Source: Juglans regia
Taxonomy: Eukaryota; Streptophyta; Magnoliopsida; Fagales; Juglandaceae
DNA: 64,000 nucleotides
NCBI RefSeq assembly: GCF_001411555.2
Contig: NC_049901.1
Coordinates: 31,940,838-32,004,837, forward strand
Direction: 5' to 3'
Made by a program: the position numbers and the translations under genes. Of this stretch, positions 47,602 through 58,165 are shown in pieces; position 1 is the first letter of the stretch; each line of letters opens with the position of its first letter. The notes beneath the pieces are model-generated. The model did no database searches. It had not been told where the DNA came from and was given only the letters and a program-made list of their open reading frames with translations.

Positions 47602-48690
47602 GAGTTTTATTCAGCTTTTCTTTTGAGGTATCTGTTTCAAATTCAAGAAAATATTAGATGAACTACTAAATAGTTCTTGTATTAAATATTTACACTATTG
47701 TTTGCATGGCGGTAAACAAGGCTCTAATATGGAGTGTGTATCTGTACTGAAAGGTTTTCCTCTCAAACTATAAATTCGTCTTCTGTTTCCGAAGTCCCTT
47801 TTTGTATTGCACGGAATAAGGTTCAACGCCGGTATAGTTGCCAATTTATGCGATTATGCATTGCTCTCTCTTTCCAAGTCTCGCTTTGCGGTTCTCATTT
47901 CTCTATCTTAAGGAAAAAAAAATGAATTGGACGTTCGGAAACGAGGAATATTATGCATCAGTCATTATAATTATTTTTTTTATAGGGTGTGAGAGTGTTT
48001 TTCATAGGGTGTGAGATAGTGAATAGTATCTGATGAGAATAATTTTTCTTTAGAAATATCTAAAAGATGCTTTAATCCAATTTTGGGGATGGAAGATCGA
48101 AGTTACAACGTTTTTGACACTGTTTTGTTTGTGGTTTGCTAAACATGTCTTGTAAATTCTTTCAAATTTTTATCCTTACTTCTTTTTTAAAGAAAATATC
48201 TTTTGATTGAAAATAATTGATTCTTTTCATAATGGGAATTGTAGTGCATTAGTGGGATCTGACTAAGAGGGTAGGAATGAGAACACATGGAAATGGACCA
48301 ATGATGATGTATCATGAAAAGTATTGACTAATCCGAGGGATTGCAGGTGGGATGACTGCTTTTCCGTTCCACCTAACAATCCTGCTTTGCTTTGCTTTGC
48401 TTTGCAATGTAAAAGAGGTGGTGACTAATGATATATAAGCACATTTCCAAGCAAAAGCCTGCTTTAGCTGTAACTTATCTGAATGTTTACAATTTTATCT
48501 TAAAAGAGTGCAAGAAAGCAGCAATCACAGACCTACGTATGTGATTTACACGTATGCACACACGCGGAACTGACCCAATGACTAGTCGGTGATGCTTTAT
48601 TCCTACGTACAGGTAATAATAATAATAATTAAAAAACAAAAACAAACCAGATAAAGAAAGAAAAAGGCAAATGACGATACCAAGTAATTT
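47602..48690. other. Between the FYVE and RING genes: 3' flank and promoter DNA
   Basis: No gene is seen. A pentanucleotide repeat (CTTTG)n lies at about 48382-48402. An open frame at 47734-47925 has no domain, but could hold an alternative last exon of the FYVE gene if the donor GTGAGG at 47575 is used. Nearer the RING gene, CACACG (48559-48564) and several ACGT cores occur. Confidence 0.35.
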
Positions 48691-48693
48691 GCC

Positions 48694-48822
48694 TTTATAA
48701 AGAAGCTCAAGGACTCCTTTGAACTTCCCCCTCTCTTTTCTCTCTTCTTCCCCTTCCTTCCCTTTGAATCTCCTGGTTTCTTGCTCCTTCGGCTTCTTCT
48801 ATCTCTTTGCATTTTTCTTCAA
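48694..48822 (+). promoter_or_regulatory. TATA box and pyrimidine-rich leader of the RING-H2 gene
   Basis: TTTATAAAG (48694-48702) is a good TATA element 121 bases before the start codon. About 48725-48775 is almost pure C/T (CCCCCTCTCTTTTCTCTC...), matching the Y-patch and leader composition of plant promoters. The transcription start is likely near 48725-48735. A second TATATAAG lies at 48432-48439. CACACG upstream (48559) matches the brassinosteroid-response core CGTGTG in inverse, but one short match is weak evidence. Confidence 0.5.
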
Positions 48823-49377
48823 ATGGGTTCCTTTGTGGAGGAGTCCTCGGGTCTGATTGTTACGCATCTGCTATACAAGGTAGCTCTTATAATTGCAGTG
48901 GCGAGATGGGTGTTGTGTTGGGCTCTCAGACTCAGAGACTGGTGGAGTCTCTCCTCTTCAGCCCCAGATCATGACACAGAGTTTCCTCTTCCTCCTACTT
49001 CTACTTCTACTTCTACAAGCACAGCAGTGGCTTCTTCCCAGATGATAAGAGACAACCTCGTACTTACAACGTTGCGAGATCTCACAGAAAGACTGCCGGA
49101 GAATGGGAATTGGGACACGTGTGCTGTATGCTTGAATGGGTTAAGCAAGGAGGATGAGATTAGGGAGCTCAGGAACTGTTGTCATGTATTCCATAGGGAA
49201 TGCATTGACAGATGGGTGGATGGTGCTCATGACGATAATCACACCACCTGCCCTCTCTGTAGGGCTCCTTTATTGACTTCTTCCCAGTTCCATAGCTTGA
49301 GCTTCGTGTCCAGGGCTCAGCCCAGCTGGGCCGTCGAGAGACTTCTCTACCTTTTTGGGGATGATCTGTTATTTTGA
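48823..49377 (+). CDS. RING-H2 E3 ubiquitin ligase (BRH1/RHA-like), single exon
   Basis: This is a 184-aa intronless gene starting at the ATG at 48823; an in-frame TTG upstream is not a likely start. Residues 12-34 are hydrophobic (IVTHLLYKVALIIAVARWVL), a probable membrane segment or signal anchor. A Ser/Thr run (59-67, from a TTC-TAC-like triplet repeat) precedes the RING. Ligands are C100, C103, C119, H121, H124, C127, C143 and C146, in the C-x2-C...C-x-H-x2-H-x2-C...C-x2-C order of RING-H2 fingers. W131 and P145 sit where the E2-contacting residues lie. The loop between C127 and C143 has 15 residues, longer than the usual 10, as in the BRH1-type group. RING-H2 proteins transfer ubiquitin from an E2 to substrates; the substrate here is unknown. 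The C terminus holds LLYLFGDDLLF. Intactness, promoter and composition support a functional gene. The subfamily call is by resemblance only. Confidence 0.88.
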   Translation: MGSFVEESSGLIVTHLLYKVALIIAVARWVLCWALRLRDWWSLSSSAPDHDTEFPLPPTSTSTSTSTAVASSQMIRDNLVLTTLRDLTERLPENGNWDTCAVCLNGLSKEDEIRELRNCCHVFHRECIDRWVDGAHDDNHTTCPLCRAPLLTSSQFHSLSFVSRAQPSWAVERLLYLFGDDLLF

Positions 49378-49835
49378 TTTGAGAAATGTAATATCGACTA
49401 GAGAGCCTCATATCGATGATAAAATCATTGATTATTTCCTAAGGGGTTTGATGTATCATTGTATATAGGAAGAAAGGAAGGAAGGTGTCGTTGGCATGTA
49501 GTTGTGAGGGTGAGTGGATTCTTTTGTCATTTGAGAGGACAAGAAAGGAAAAACAAGATAGGAAACGAAAAATAATGAAAAGCAAAAGTGGGAAAATGCA
49601 TGATGCTACTGTAGTCCCAATTTGCTAGTGCTTGGGGATTTGTATATACATGTTTTTTTGCAGTCTATACCCATTTTCATTTTTTTATTTTTCTCTCTCA
49701 CATTCACATTGATGTTTGATCTGAACGTAATGGAAGTGGTTTTTAATTTTTATTATTTGAAAATTAAATAGTCTATATTCAATATAAATAAAGGTATGTT
49801 CTTGGATTTGGATAGTTTCAAAATGAGAGCATATT
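49378..49835 (+). other. 3' UTR and flank of the RING-H2 gene
   Basis: Follows the stop TGA (49375-49377). A/T-rich with GATGATAAAATCATTG and AGGAAAGAAAGGAAGG tracts. No perfect AATAAA is close by; GAAAAATAATGAAAAG (about 49567) is the nearest candidate. There is no other gene. Confidence 0.35.
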
Positions 49836-49837
49836 TG

Positions 49838-50010
49838 GATTTTGCGTGTGTTTAGATGTTGAGATGAGCTAAGATAAGTTGAGTTCTTTATGAATAGTAG
49901 TGAGTTGAAATGGTGGAGTGAGTTTTGTGAATTCCACATAAGATGGGTTTAGATGTATTTAGATGTTAATATAAGTTTAGATATATTTATGAGAAATTAA
50001 AAAAGATATA
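49838..50010. mobile_element. ATGAGAT-family MITE, partial
   Basis: TGTTTAGATGTTGAGATGAG and TATGAATAGTAGTGAGTTGA are the motifs of this family. The right end is unclear. It is non-coding. Confidence 0.45.
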
Positions 50011-50164
50011 GGTCCTATCAATGATTGGAAAGTTATTGTAGTGATTGAATAATTAATTTATTTAAATCTTTTATAAATAAATAACATAAATCAAACATAA
50101 ATCCCCTTGTGTTTGTTGCTTTTGGCCTATCGCAGGAAACTTTGGGGAAGAAGACGAGGTTTTT

Positions 50165-50165
<1 letters not shown>

Positions 50166-50198
<33 letters not shown>
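50166..50198. repeat. (GA)n microsatellite
   Basis: About 14 GA units, in DNA without a gene. Confidence 0.85.
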
Positions 50199-50201
<3 letters not shown>

Positions 50202-50340
50202 AATGCAGAACTACCATCCATTTTATCAACTTTTGTCAGTTGTGGGTCCCTCGTGCAACAGTGGTAAGACTAAGCTGAGTTATGTTCAATGGTTGAAAGT
50301 TGTGTGCCCAATTAGGTTAAACTTAAGAGTAGTGATACAC

Positions 50341-50485
50341 CTACAACACATTTTACAACACATTGTACAACAATGTGTTAAATGAGGGGCATTATTGTAA
50401 AATCATCTTATAAAATAAGATGATTTTACAATAATGCCCCTCATTTAACACATTGTTGTACAATGTGTTGTAAAATGTGTTGTAG
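50341..50485. mobile_element. Perfect 70-bp palindrome (foldback MITE)
   Basis: Arms 50341-50410 and 50416-50485 are exact reverse complements over all 70 bases, with a 5-base spacer TAAAA. Flanks (GTGATACAC at left, ATAAATCATTTT at right) are weakly inverse, so the element may extend further. A diverged relative lies at 11520-11700. No coding frame exists. A transcript would form a long perfect hairpin. Confidence 0.85.
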
Positions 50486-50564
50486 ATAAATCATTTTCCT
50501 AAACTTAAATTCAAACGCAACTGAGATGAGCCAAGTGTCTTCCAGATTCGAAACATAGCTTAAA

Positions 50565-50955
50565 GTCCCGTTTGGATTCCAAGATGATCTCATCTTACCT
50601 CATCCTATTTGATCTCAACATCCAAATACCACAAATAAAAACATTTTTTAATTTCAAATTTTCAACATTTTCATCTAATTATTATTTAATCATTACAACT
50701 TTTTTTCCAAACTTACAAGCAAAATATAAAAACAATTCAATCTTTTCAAATCTCAAAATAAAAATAATGCTAAAAAAATATATTCTAATAATATTTTTAC
50801 TTTATAATATTTTTATTCAAATTTTTTTCTCTCATTTTTCACAACTCCATAAAATATTTTAACTCCAATCATTTTATCACTATTCACAAACTAATTCACT
50901 ATTATTTATAAATTTTTCATCTCATCTCATCTCAACATTCCAATGAAGTCTAAGT
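50565..50955. mobile_element. MITE of the ATGAGAT family, long copy
   Basis: AGTCCCGTTTGGATTCCAAG leads into GATCTCATCTTACCTCATCC. The right edge is CATCTCATCTCATCTCAAC and ATTCCAATGAAGTC. The core matches the copy at 6599/9354 (TTTTTTAATTTCAAATTTT, CAATTCAATCTTTTCAAATC). It is non-coding; the open frame at 50572-50862 is by chance. Confidence 0.6.
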
Positions 50956-50989
50956 CTGGAGGTGTCGGTTGCTTCTCAAAAAACAAAAG

Positions 50990-53765
50990 ATGCACGGGAT
51001 TAGTAATCCCATATTTAAAAGAATCAAGAACATAATACCACGTCATTCTTAATAAAATGGTTTATGAAGTTGTAGTCGCCATATTCATTCTGCCACGCAT
51101 ATAAATCCACTCTGGACTTATGACATGAGCTGTGTGATAGTTGAAGCACGACGACCTATCCAATTTCTTATAATATATTTTGAGCTTGCTGAAAATCTTC
51201 CAGTTCATTCTTTTCTTCAATAATTACTAATTTCGGACTCTCAAACTTCTTTTCAAAAATGAATTTATTCCTTCTATTCCATATTCTTCATGTAACTTTA
51301 AAAACTGTTCATCAGATCCTCCCAAATTCTGAAAAAATCATCCTCTTTGTTGTGCCATTTCTTAACAGGACTTTGAGCTTCTGCCCAAACATCAGTAGAG
51401 GCAACAAGTCCACAAAGCATGGCAATTGGCTTCCTCCACTTGCTCACAGGTAGCATTATCAATTATCTCTCTCATAAACAGCTTCTTTTCAGTAGGAAGA
51501 GCATCACTGACTGTCGTTCAAATAAAAACTTTAACTCCATTTGGCACATTTATATTCCAGATTTTCTTCCATCTAATAGAATTCTCTTTTCTACATGATG
51601 CTTTTCTCCTTTCTCTCTTCTTCTTTTGTTAGCTTCTAAGTGATATGCACTCTTGACTGAAAAAAGATCATTCTTAGTAGGACCCCATATCAGTTTATCT
51701 TCCAATCCCAATCTACTAAAATGCATGCTACAGATAACACCTATCTATTTTTCATCAAATATTTAACTAATTAGAGCCTTTTTCCAACAACCTTTTCACT
51801 GTCTATGAGCTCCTTAACTTTAGCTTCCTTGTTAAGAATTTTCACTGGAGACTGTACGCTAAATGTACTTAGTATTGACAACCACTTATGTCCATAATAA
51901 ATATTACTACCATTTCCTAGCCTCCATCTTAGTCCTTCTCTGAGTAGATTTCTGGAATCCATATACTCCTCCAAATTTGTGATGGACATGTGCCTAGCTT
52001 TGCCTCCATGATGATTCATCTTTTGTAATATTTTTCCTTCATAATTCTAGTTGCCAGCATTGCTTAACCAACATAGCTTGGTTAAAGTAATCAATATCCT
52101 TGAAACCAAATCTTCCTTTAGCTTTAGATATACCCATTTGATCCCACTTTTTCCATTGAATCTTTCTATCCTTTTTCATATAGCCCCACCATAATCTAGC
52201 CATAATGTCAAGTATTTCCTCTACACAACTGCTTTAGGAATTTAAACACACTCATAGCATCGGTAGAGGCTGCTTGTATCATAGCTTTGATGAGGATCTC
52301 ATTGCCTGCTTGAAAAGTTATTCTTCCAATTATGAACTTTATTCAATACTCTCTCTTTAATCCCTTTGAAGGTTTTATATTTTGACTTTCCAATCATTGA
52401 GCGCAACCCTAGATATTTCTCAGAATCTCCACTCAGCCTTGCTCCTGATTCTCTCTCTGTTTGTGCCTTAATATTCATACTGGTATTTTACTGAAGAAGA
52501 TGTTGGTCTTCAGCATGCTTAGACATTGGCTTGAAGCTTGTTTATATATTGTTCCAGCAGTTGTGCTACATTCCTCCATTCTCTTAGATTGGCTCTACAA
52601 AATAGTATACAGTCATTTGCAAAAAAAAAAAGATGATTGATCCTTGTTCCTCCTTTTGTCATTGATATGCCTTGGGTATCACCTATGTTTTATGAGAAAA
52701 TAATTAATGAACTAAGCCCTTCTATGCATAAGAGAAAAAGGTGAGGAGATAATGAATCTCCTTGCCTTAATCCCCCCTTGTAGGAACTATTCTTTCACCT
52801 GGTAGTCCATTCACTAACACTGAGTAATTTACTATAGTTACACACTGCATAACTAACTCCACCCACTTCTGACCAAATCCTATTTTCTTAATAATTCCCT
52901 CCAAATACACCCATTCTACCCTACCATAAGCTTTATAGATGTCTAGTTTAAGATCCATACTTCCTTTTTAACTTTTTGCTGGATTTCATTGAGTGTAAAG
53001 CTTCATATGCCACAATGATATTATCAATAATAAGCCTTCCAGGAGTGAAGGCACTTTGATTTGAGGAAATAACTATTGGCAACACCTTTTTCAGTCCATT
53101 TGCAATAGTTTTAGCAACTATTTTATACAATACATTGCATAGACTTATAGGATGAAACTCAATAGCAGACTCAAGTTTCTGCACCTTAGGTATAAAGAAA
53201 TAAAAGTAGAATTTATAGCAAGGACCATTTAAGGATTTACGGATAGTTTTGCTAACCTCATCCCCTACTAAAGCCCAGTAGATTTGATAGAAAAAGGCCC
53301 CAATAGGACCTAGGGATTTTAAAGTGGTCATTTGATTAAGTGCTTCTTCAACTTCCAATCTGGTGAATTCTTTTTGTAACTTTATATTCATCTTTGCTGT
53401 CACTCTTACTTCCACATGTTGCAGCAGTTCTCAATAGCAGCTGCTGTGGGATTCATTGTTTGATAGACTTCTGTGTAATGATTCTGAAAAGCCTATTGAA
53501 TCCCTACTTGATCTATTCTATGAACTGAATCGGAGTCAATGATCTGTGAAATATGGTTCTTCTTCCTCTTTTGAGTGGCACATGCATGGAAATACTTAGT
53601 ATTTCTATCTCCAAATTGGTACCAATTCCTCTTAGCCCTTTGCTTCCATTTTATATCCTCGTGCTCTAGCATACCACCTACTTCACTCTCCAGATTTTGA
53701 CCCTGACAGAAATTGTATCCCCCCCCCCCACCCCAAACCTCATAAACTCTATTGGCTCTTTAAAT
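50990..53765 (-). mobile_element. LINE, 5'-truncated, with reverse transcriptase (decayed ORF2)
   Basis: From 53660 downward the minus strand encodes RNWYQFGDRNTKYFHACATQ and then the reverse transcriptase. Its blocks are RLEVEEALNQMTTLKSLGPI, ISLCNVLYKIVAKTIANGLK, ISSNQSAFTPGRLIIDNIIV and DIYKAYGRVEWVYLEGIIKK. Near 52615 the catalytic motif reads FANDCILF where FADD is expected, so one Asp is lost. LRWRLGNGSNIYYGHKW (about 51920) and a decayed zf-RVT region (about 51250-51560) follow. Several frameshifts and stops break the frame. The endonuclease and ORF1 are absent, ending near the C-run at 53721. Confidence 0.85.
53721..53742. repeat. Poly-C tract at the LINE edge
   Basis: A run of ten C followed by ACCCC. 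It lies close to the 5' boundary of the truncated LINE. Runs of this length are error-prone in assemblies. Confidence 0.7.
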
Positions 53766-53860
53766 TATTCTTTGTCAAGCTGATAATTCAACTTGGCACT
53801 CATGAGAAGTGGAACCTTGAAGCTCGACGACATATTGGTTTTGCCTTTATTGACATGATT

Positions 53861-56800
53861 GTGGCGCCCTAGTTCCTCGTTAAAGAGTTCTGTGAGGATC
53901 CGCAGTGCCAGGGGTGCTTCAACACCCCAGATCTTACCCAGGACTAAGAGCATTCTAGAGTCGAAAACACATAAGGTAAACAGTATTAATGGAACAGAAT
54001 AACTAAAGGGACTAGTCGAAGACTAATACTATTTGTACAAGAGATTTGTACTTGTAAGAAAATTTAACGTTCATTAATAATATCCACAAGTCATTATTGT
54101 TTCTTCCCCCAAAATATTATACACTATCACCACTTCCTCATTTATATCAAAATACAACGAACTGTGCATGATTCATCACCTAACTAAAATAAACATCTTA
54201 ACAAATAAAAATATCCATTAGTTGAAGACAGGCCTTCATGTCTACACCTCGGACGGGGCTGGTCCTTCTTCCTCGGGAAACTCTTACCGGGCTAAATTTG
54301 CGCAAAGATCTACGGCTCCAGTGAACAAAGCCGCAGGTGGGACCACCACTTGAGACTTCTAAGAATCCAGTAGGTTAATTTAAAACCCTACTCTCTCAAG
54401 GTTAAGAACGATGCCACTTTTACGACATCAAAGGAACTGGAGTGCTACTACCGGCCTGGAGTTTAAAATTCTCGTTTTCTTTTATTCTAAAGCAAGCTAG
54501 GTACAAAGATTCTCTATAATAATTAAAGTTATTTTGTATTAAGATATTGAAATCATAAAAGAGACTATACGGAAACACTATTTAAAATTTCTTGAACTTT
54601 GTTATATAAAAATAATTTAAAAGCTATGTGCATGATCTAGGCCTCTGCCTCGCCTCCTTGGGCCAAGTCCCGTTCTGCAACCCCATCCTTAAGATGCTTG
54701 CCTAGGGTGGTTAAAAACATAAAATAAAACTAAAATGAGTCAAAAACTCAATAAGAAACTTATCATAACATAAATATACTAAACGTAAGGTTTTTCATAA
54801 AATATTTTAAGCTGAGAATTTAAAATTATGATTATTCATGCATATGATTATGACATGCATAACTTGTGACCAACCACTCATTTCCTCTCGATTGGTCATG
54901 AGTCTTGCCTATACATTTTAAATCTCAAATCTTTATTTTAAAATCTAGCAGATGCTTTTAAATTCAGCCAAGTGTTTTAAAATCTTCCAATATTTTTATG
55001 AGTCCAAAATTATTTTAATGGAGTATTTTTAATGTTATTGGACCCAGCCAAATTTTAAAGTAAGCCTCTTTAAATTTTGGAATCCAAAGATAATATAGTT
55101 TTAAAAAATCATTTTATTTAAATGATTTTATTTCTCTAAGAATATTATTTAATATTCATCATTTTATTTTATGTTAAAAACTCTATTTATTTAGATGGAT
55201 TTATTTCTCTTAGAAATATTTACTAAAAGCTTACATTTTACTTTATGATAACAAATATTATTTTTGGATCAATAAAACAAAGTTGGATTTTAGATTTAGT
55301 CCCATTCAATTTCTATTTCACTTTCCTATTTGTTTAGTTTAGTTTATTTCTCCATGTTTTATTTCATCCATTAGATTAAACCTAGCTCAATGTATGTGAT
55401 GCCCAGCCTGCAACAAAGCCCAACGCCTTAAAAGAATAACACAACCCATCCAAAGGGAAGGACTCAAAACTATGTCGTTTTGGAACAAACCCTAAATTTC
55501 CCTCCCCTTTTCCCTCCCTTTGAAATAGAATCTAAACCCGTTGCTTCATGCGTTCTATAGCACGAAGGGTTAGGCCTAGAATATCATAATAAGATCAAGT
55601 CTCCTGTTGACGTTTGATTCCTCTTCAATCCTCTTGATCCATTGGTCCATTGGGTCCGTATGCATCTACAACTTATATAATTTTAAATGAAATGATAGTG
55701 GGTTTACAAGGGGTGAGATTTACTTGAAATTTTAGTAGTTGAACAACCAACTTACACAAAGATAGACTATACATGAAGAATGATAAACTTGAAAAGCATG
55801 CAAATGCAGAAAATTTGTATGTCTCCCATTAAGATTTTTCAAGAAAATAGATTTTTGATGTACATTTTCTTACATAGAACATAACTACATTTTCGTCATA
55901 AAAACTTAGTCTTTCATCATAAAAATCACTTGAATCATGCATTATACATGACGTATGGTAACTACACAGTTCCCCATGTGCACTATGAGTACCTGCCAGT
56001 GACCGTAGTATAACTCATGTTGAAACTATATTGTTCACAAACTCATTCTCAATTCATTGGTAACATAACATATATCATAACGTGTGTAACCACCAACATT
56101 AGGTACCATAAACATATGACTTCGCTTCGGCGTTCATTAAAAAGAACCCATTCGAAATTTGTTAACTGTTTTTCATCAACCCAAGGGTTACCACTCCATA
56201 TTTAATCACTCTATTGTGGATAAAGGAGTTCTACTAGGATACTTCCCCATCCTAGCCTTTGGGGTCGTGATAAAATAATTTTCATGCAAAGGCATTTGAA
56301 AAGAATGATTTTCATGAAATGCATATGAGTGGCACAAAAATGACATTTGGATGCAAAAATGATACGGGAGTTCATGCAAAAAATGACAGTTATAAAAATG
56401 ACATTTATCAATAATTTATAAATAATCGATCAAGGTGTATGTTAGAGGCCAACTTACAGGCTACTGGAGTTGTAAGCGAAGTATTGGCTATGAAATAAAT
56501 TATGCTAAGTTAGAATCTAACTATCTTAAGGAAACTAAACTGTGACATGAAAAGGGAAATTATGAAAATGCCCTTAAATGTCTAAATGATGCATGCTATC
56601 TATACCTCTGAAACTTGATAACTAGTCTCATGAAATGCGTGGCATGCACTCTAGTCGATGCCTAAATAAACTCACTAATGATCCTTATGAATGCATGCGA
56701 AGCAAAAATCTTCAAAGGAACATGCTCACTAAAATCCTCAATGACATGCTTAAAAAACTAACTTTGAGCCCAACTTAGTCATGTCTAAATGAAATCCTCA

Positions 56801-58165
56801 AATGCTAGCTAAACCTCAATGATGCATGATGTGATCCTATCTCCAATGACATGCTAAATCATGCATTCCTCTTATCCCAATCAGAAGGCTTTTCTAAAAG
56901 CTCATATTTCAAGCCTAAGTAAAATAAGCTAATTTCCTTAAATGAAGCTTGATAAAAGTTGAACCATTCATACTTTGATGATCAAAACAAGATAGAACTT
57001 AAAACTAGTCATGGCATGTTTTTCATCTTAATCTAAACCTCCATAAACAAACCTATGATCAAACTATACCATAATTAACCATGCCATAGCTAATTTCCTA
57101 AAAAATGCATGTGACTCAACCCTATCCTTAATATGCAACTTGTCTACTAAAGACTCTCATGCTAAAAAAATAACTACTAACACCTTAGACATAAAAATTA
57201 TAAGGAAATTAAGATCAAAGATGGAATACTCACAAAGATTGGAGCCCTTGACGCTCTCCCACTCAAACTCTAAGAACTCTCAAGAACACTTAAGAACTCA
57301 AGAACACTTAAGAGACCAGAGAGGAAATGGGGTGAAGTGAGGAAGAAGTGAGGTGAAGAGGGATTTATATAGCCCAATAAGTGAAGGTGGCATTGGGCAT
57401 GGGTGCTTCCTCATTGGGCGGTTTGGGTGGTGGCTCATGATGCCTCTCATGGTGTCTAGGTTGTAAGAGAATCAACCAAAGGGGAAGAGAGACAGAGAGA
57501 GTTTCCGTGTAGGGTGATGAGAGAGAAAAAGTGGTGTAATTACTAGGGTTTAAACCCTTAATGACTGGCGGTTAGGGTTAGGGCAAGGGTTAGCAAATTT
57601 TGTCTTATTCTCTTGTCTCTTTCTCTTGGTTTCTAGTGGCTAGGCAAAATGTAATCAAGTGCCATCTATGGTGGCTCAAATGGTGGTGATTGGGTGGTTA
57701 AGAGGTGGCCTAAAATAGAAGAAAAGGAAATAAAATAAATAAGGGTTGGCCGAAATTCCTAAGGGTAAAATTGGCATTTTGAAAATATTTAGGGTTTTGG
57801 CTAGGGTTTTGTAAGGATTTTTCAAAGAAAATTCATGGAACTAAAGACAAAATTATCCCTGAGAAATAAATCTAGGTTAAGGGTATTTTGGTCTATTGTA
57901 TACAAAGTACACATGGTTGCCAAATAAGGTTTTAGGGTTTGACATATCATCATACAAAATGACATGTACTAAGGCTCAATAAAAATGCAAGTATGACTAA
58001 TGAATACTAGAAATGAATGATCAAAGAAGGAAAATTTGAATCAAAGCTCGAAAAAAGAAATCGAGCTAAGTTTGCCTAATGAAAGTCAGCATTCTTTTAA
58101 GTAAGAGAGCTATCCTTCTAAAATCTAGGGTTAACCTAATAGGGTAAGGAAGTGGGGTGTTACAT
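53861..58165 (-). repeat. Long coding-free LTR-type element(s), minus orientation
   Basis: The right edge GGGGTGTTACA (58155-58165) is the inverse of the TGTAACACCCC start of a class of plant LTRs, so the element reads on the minus strand. The left part (53861-54330) relates to 23780-24230. The middle (54640-54690 and 56165-56260) relates to 18590-18640 and 19925-20060. No gag or pol is readable. Exact LTRs and target duplication were not found, so this may be several nested relics. Confidence 0.4.

Noticed and set aside
48781..48822. Longer RING protein starting at 48781
   Set aside because: The codon is TTG inside the pyrimidine-rich leader; ATG at 48823 is the natural start.
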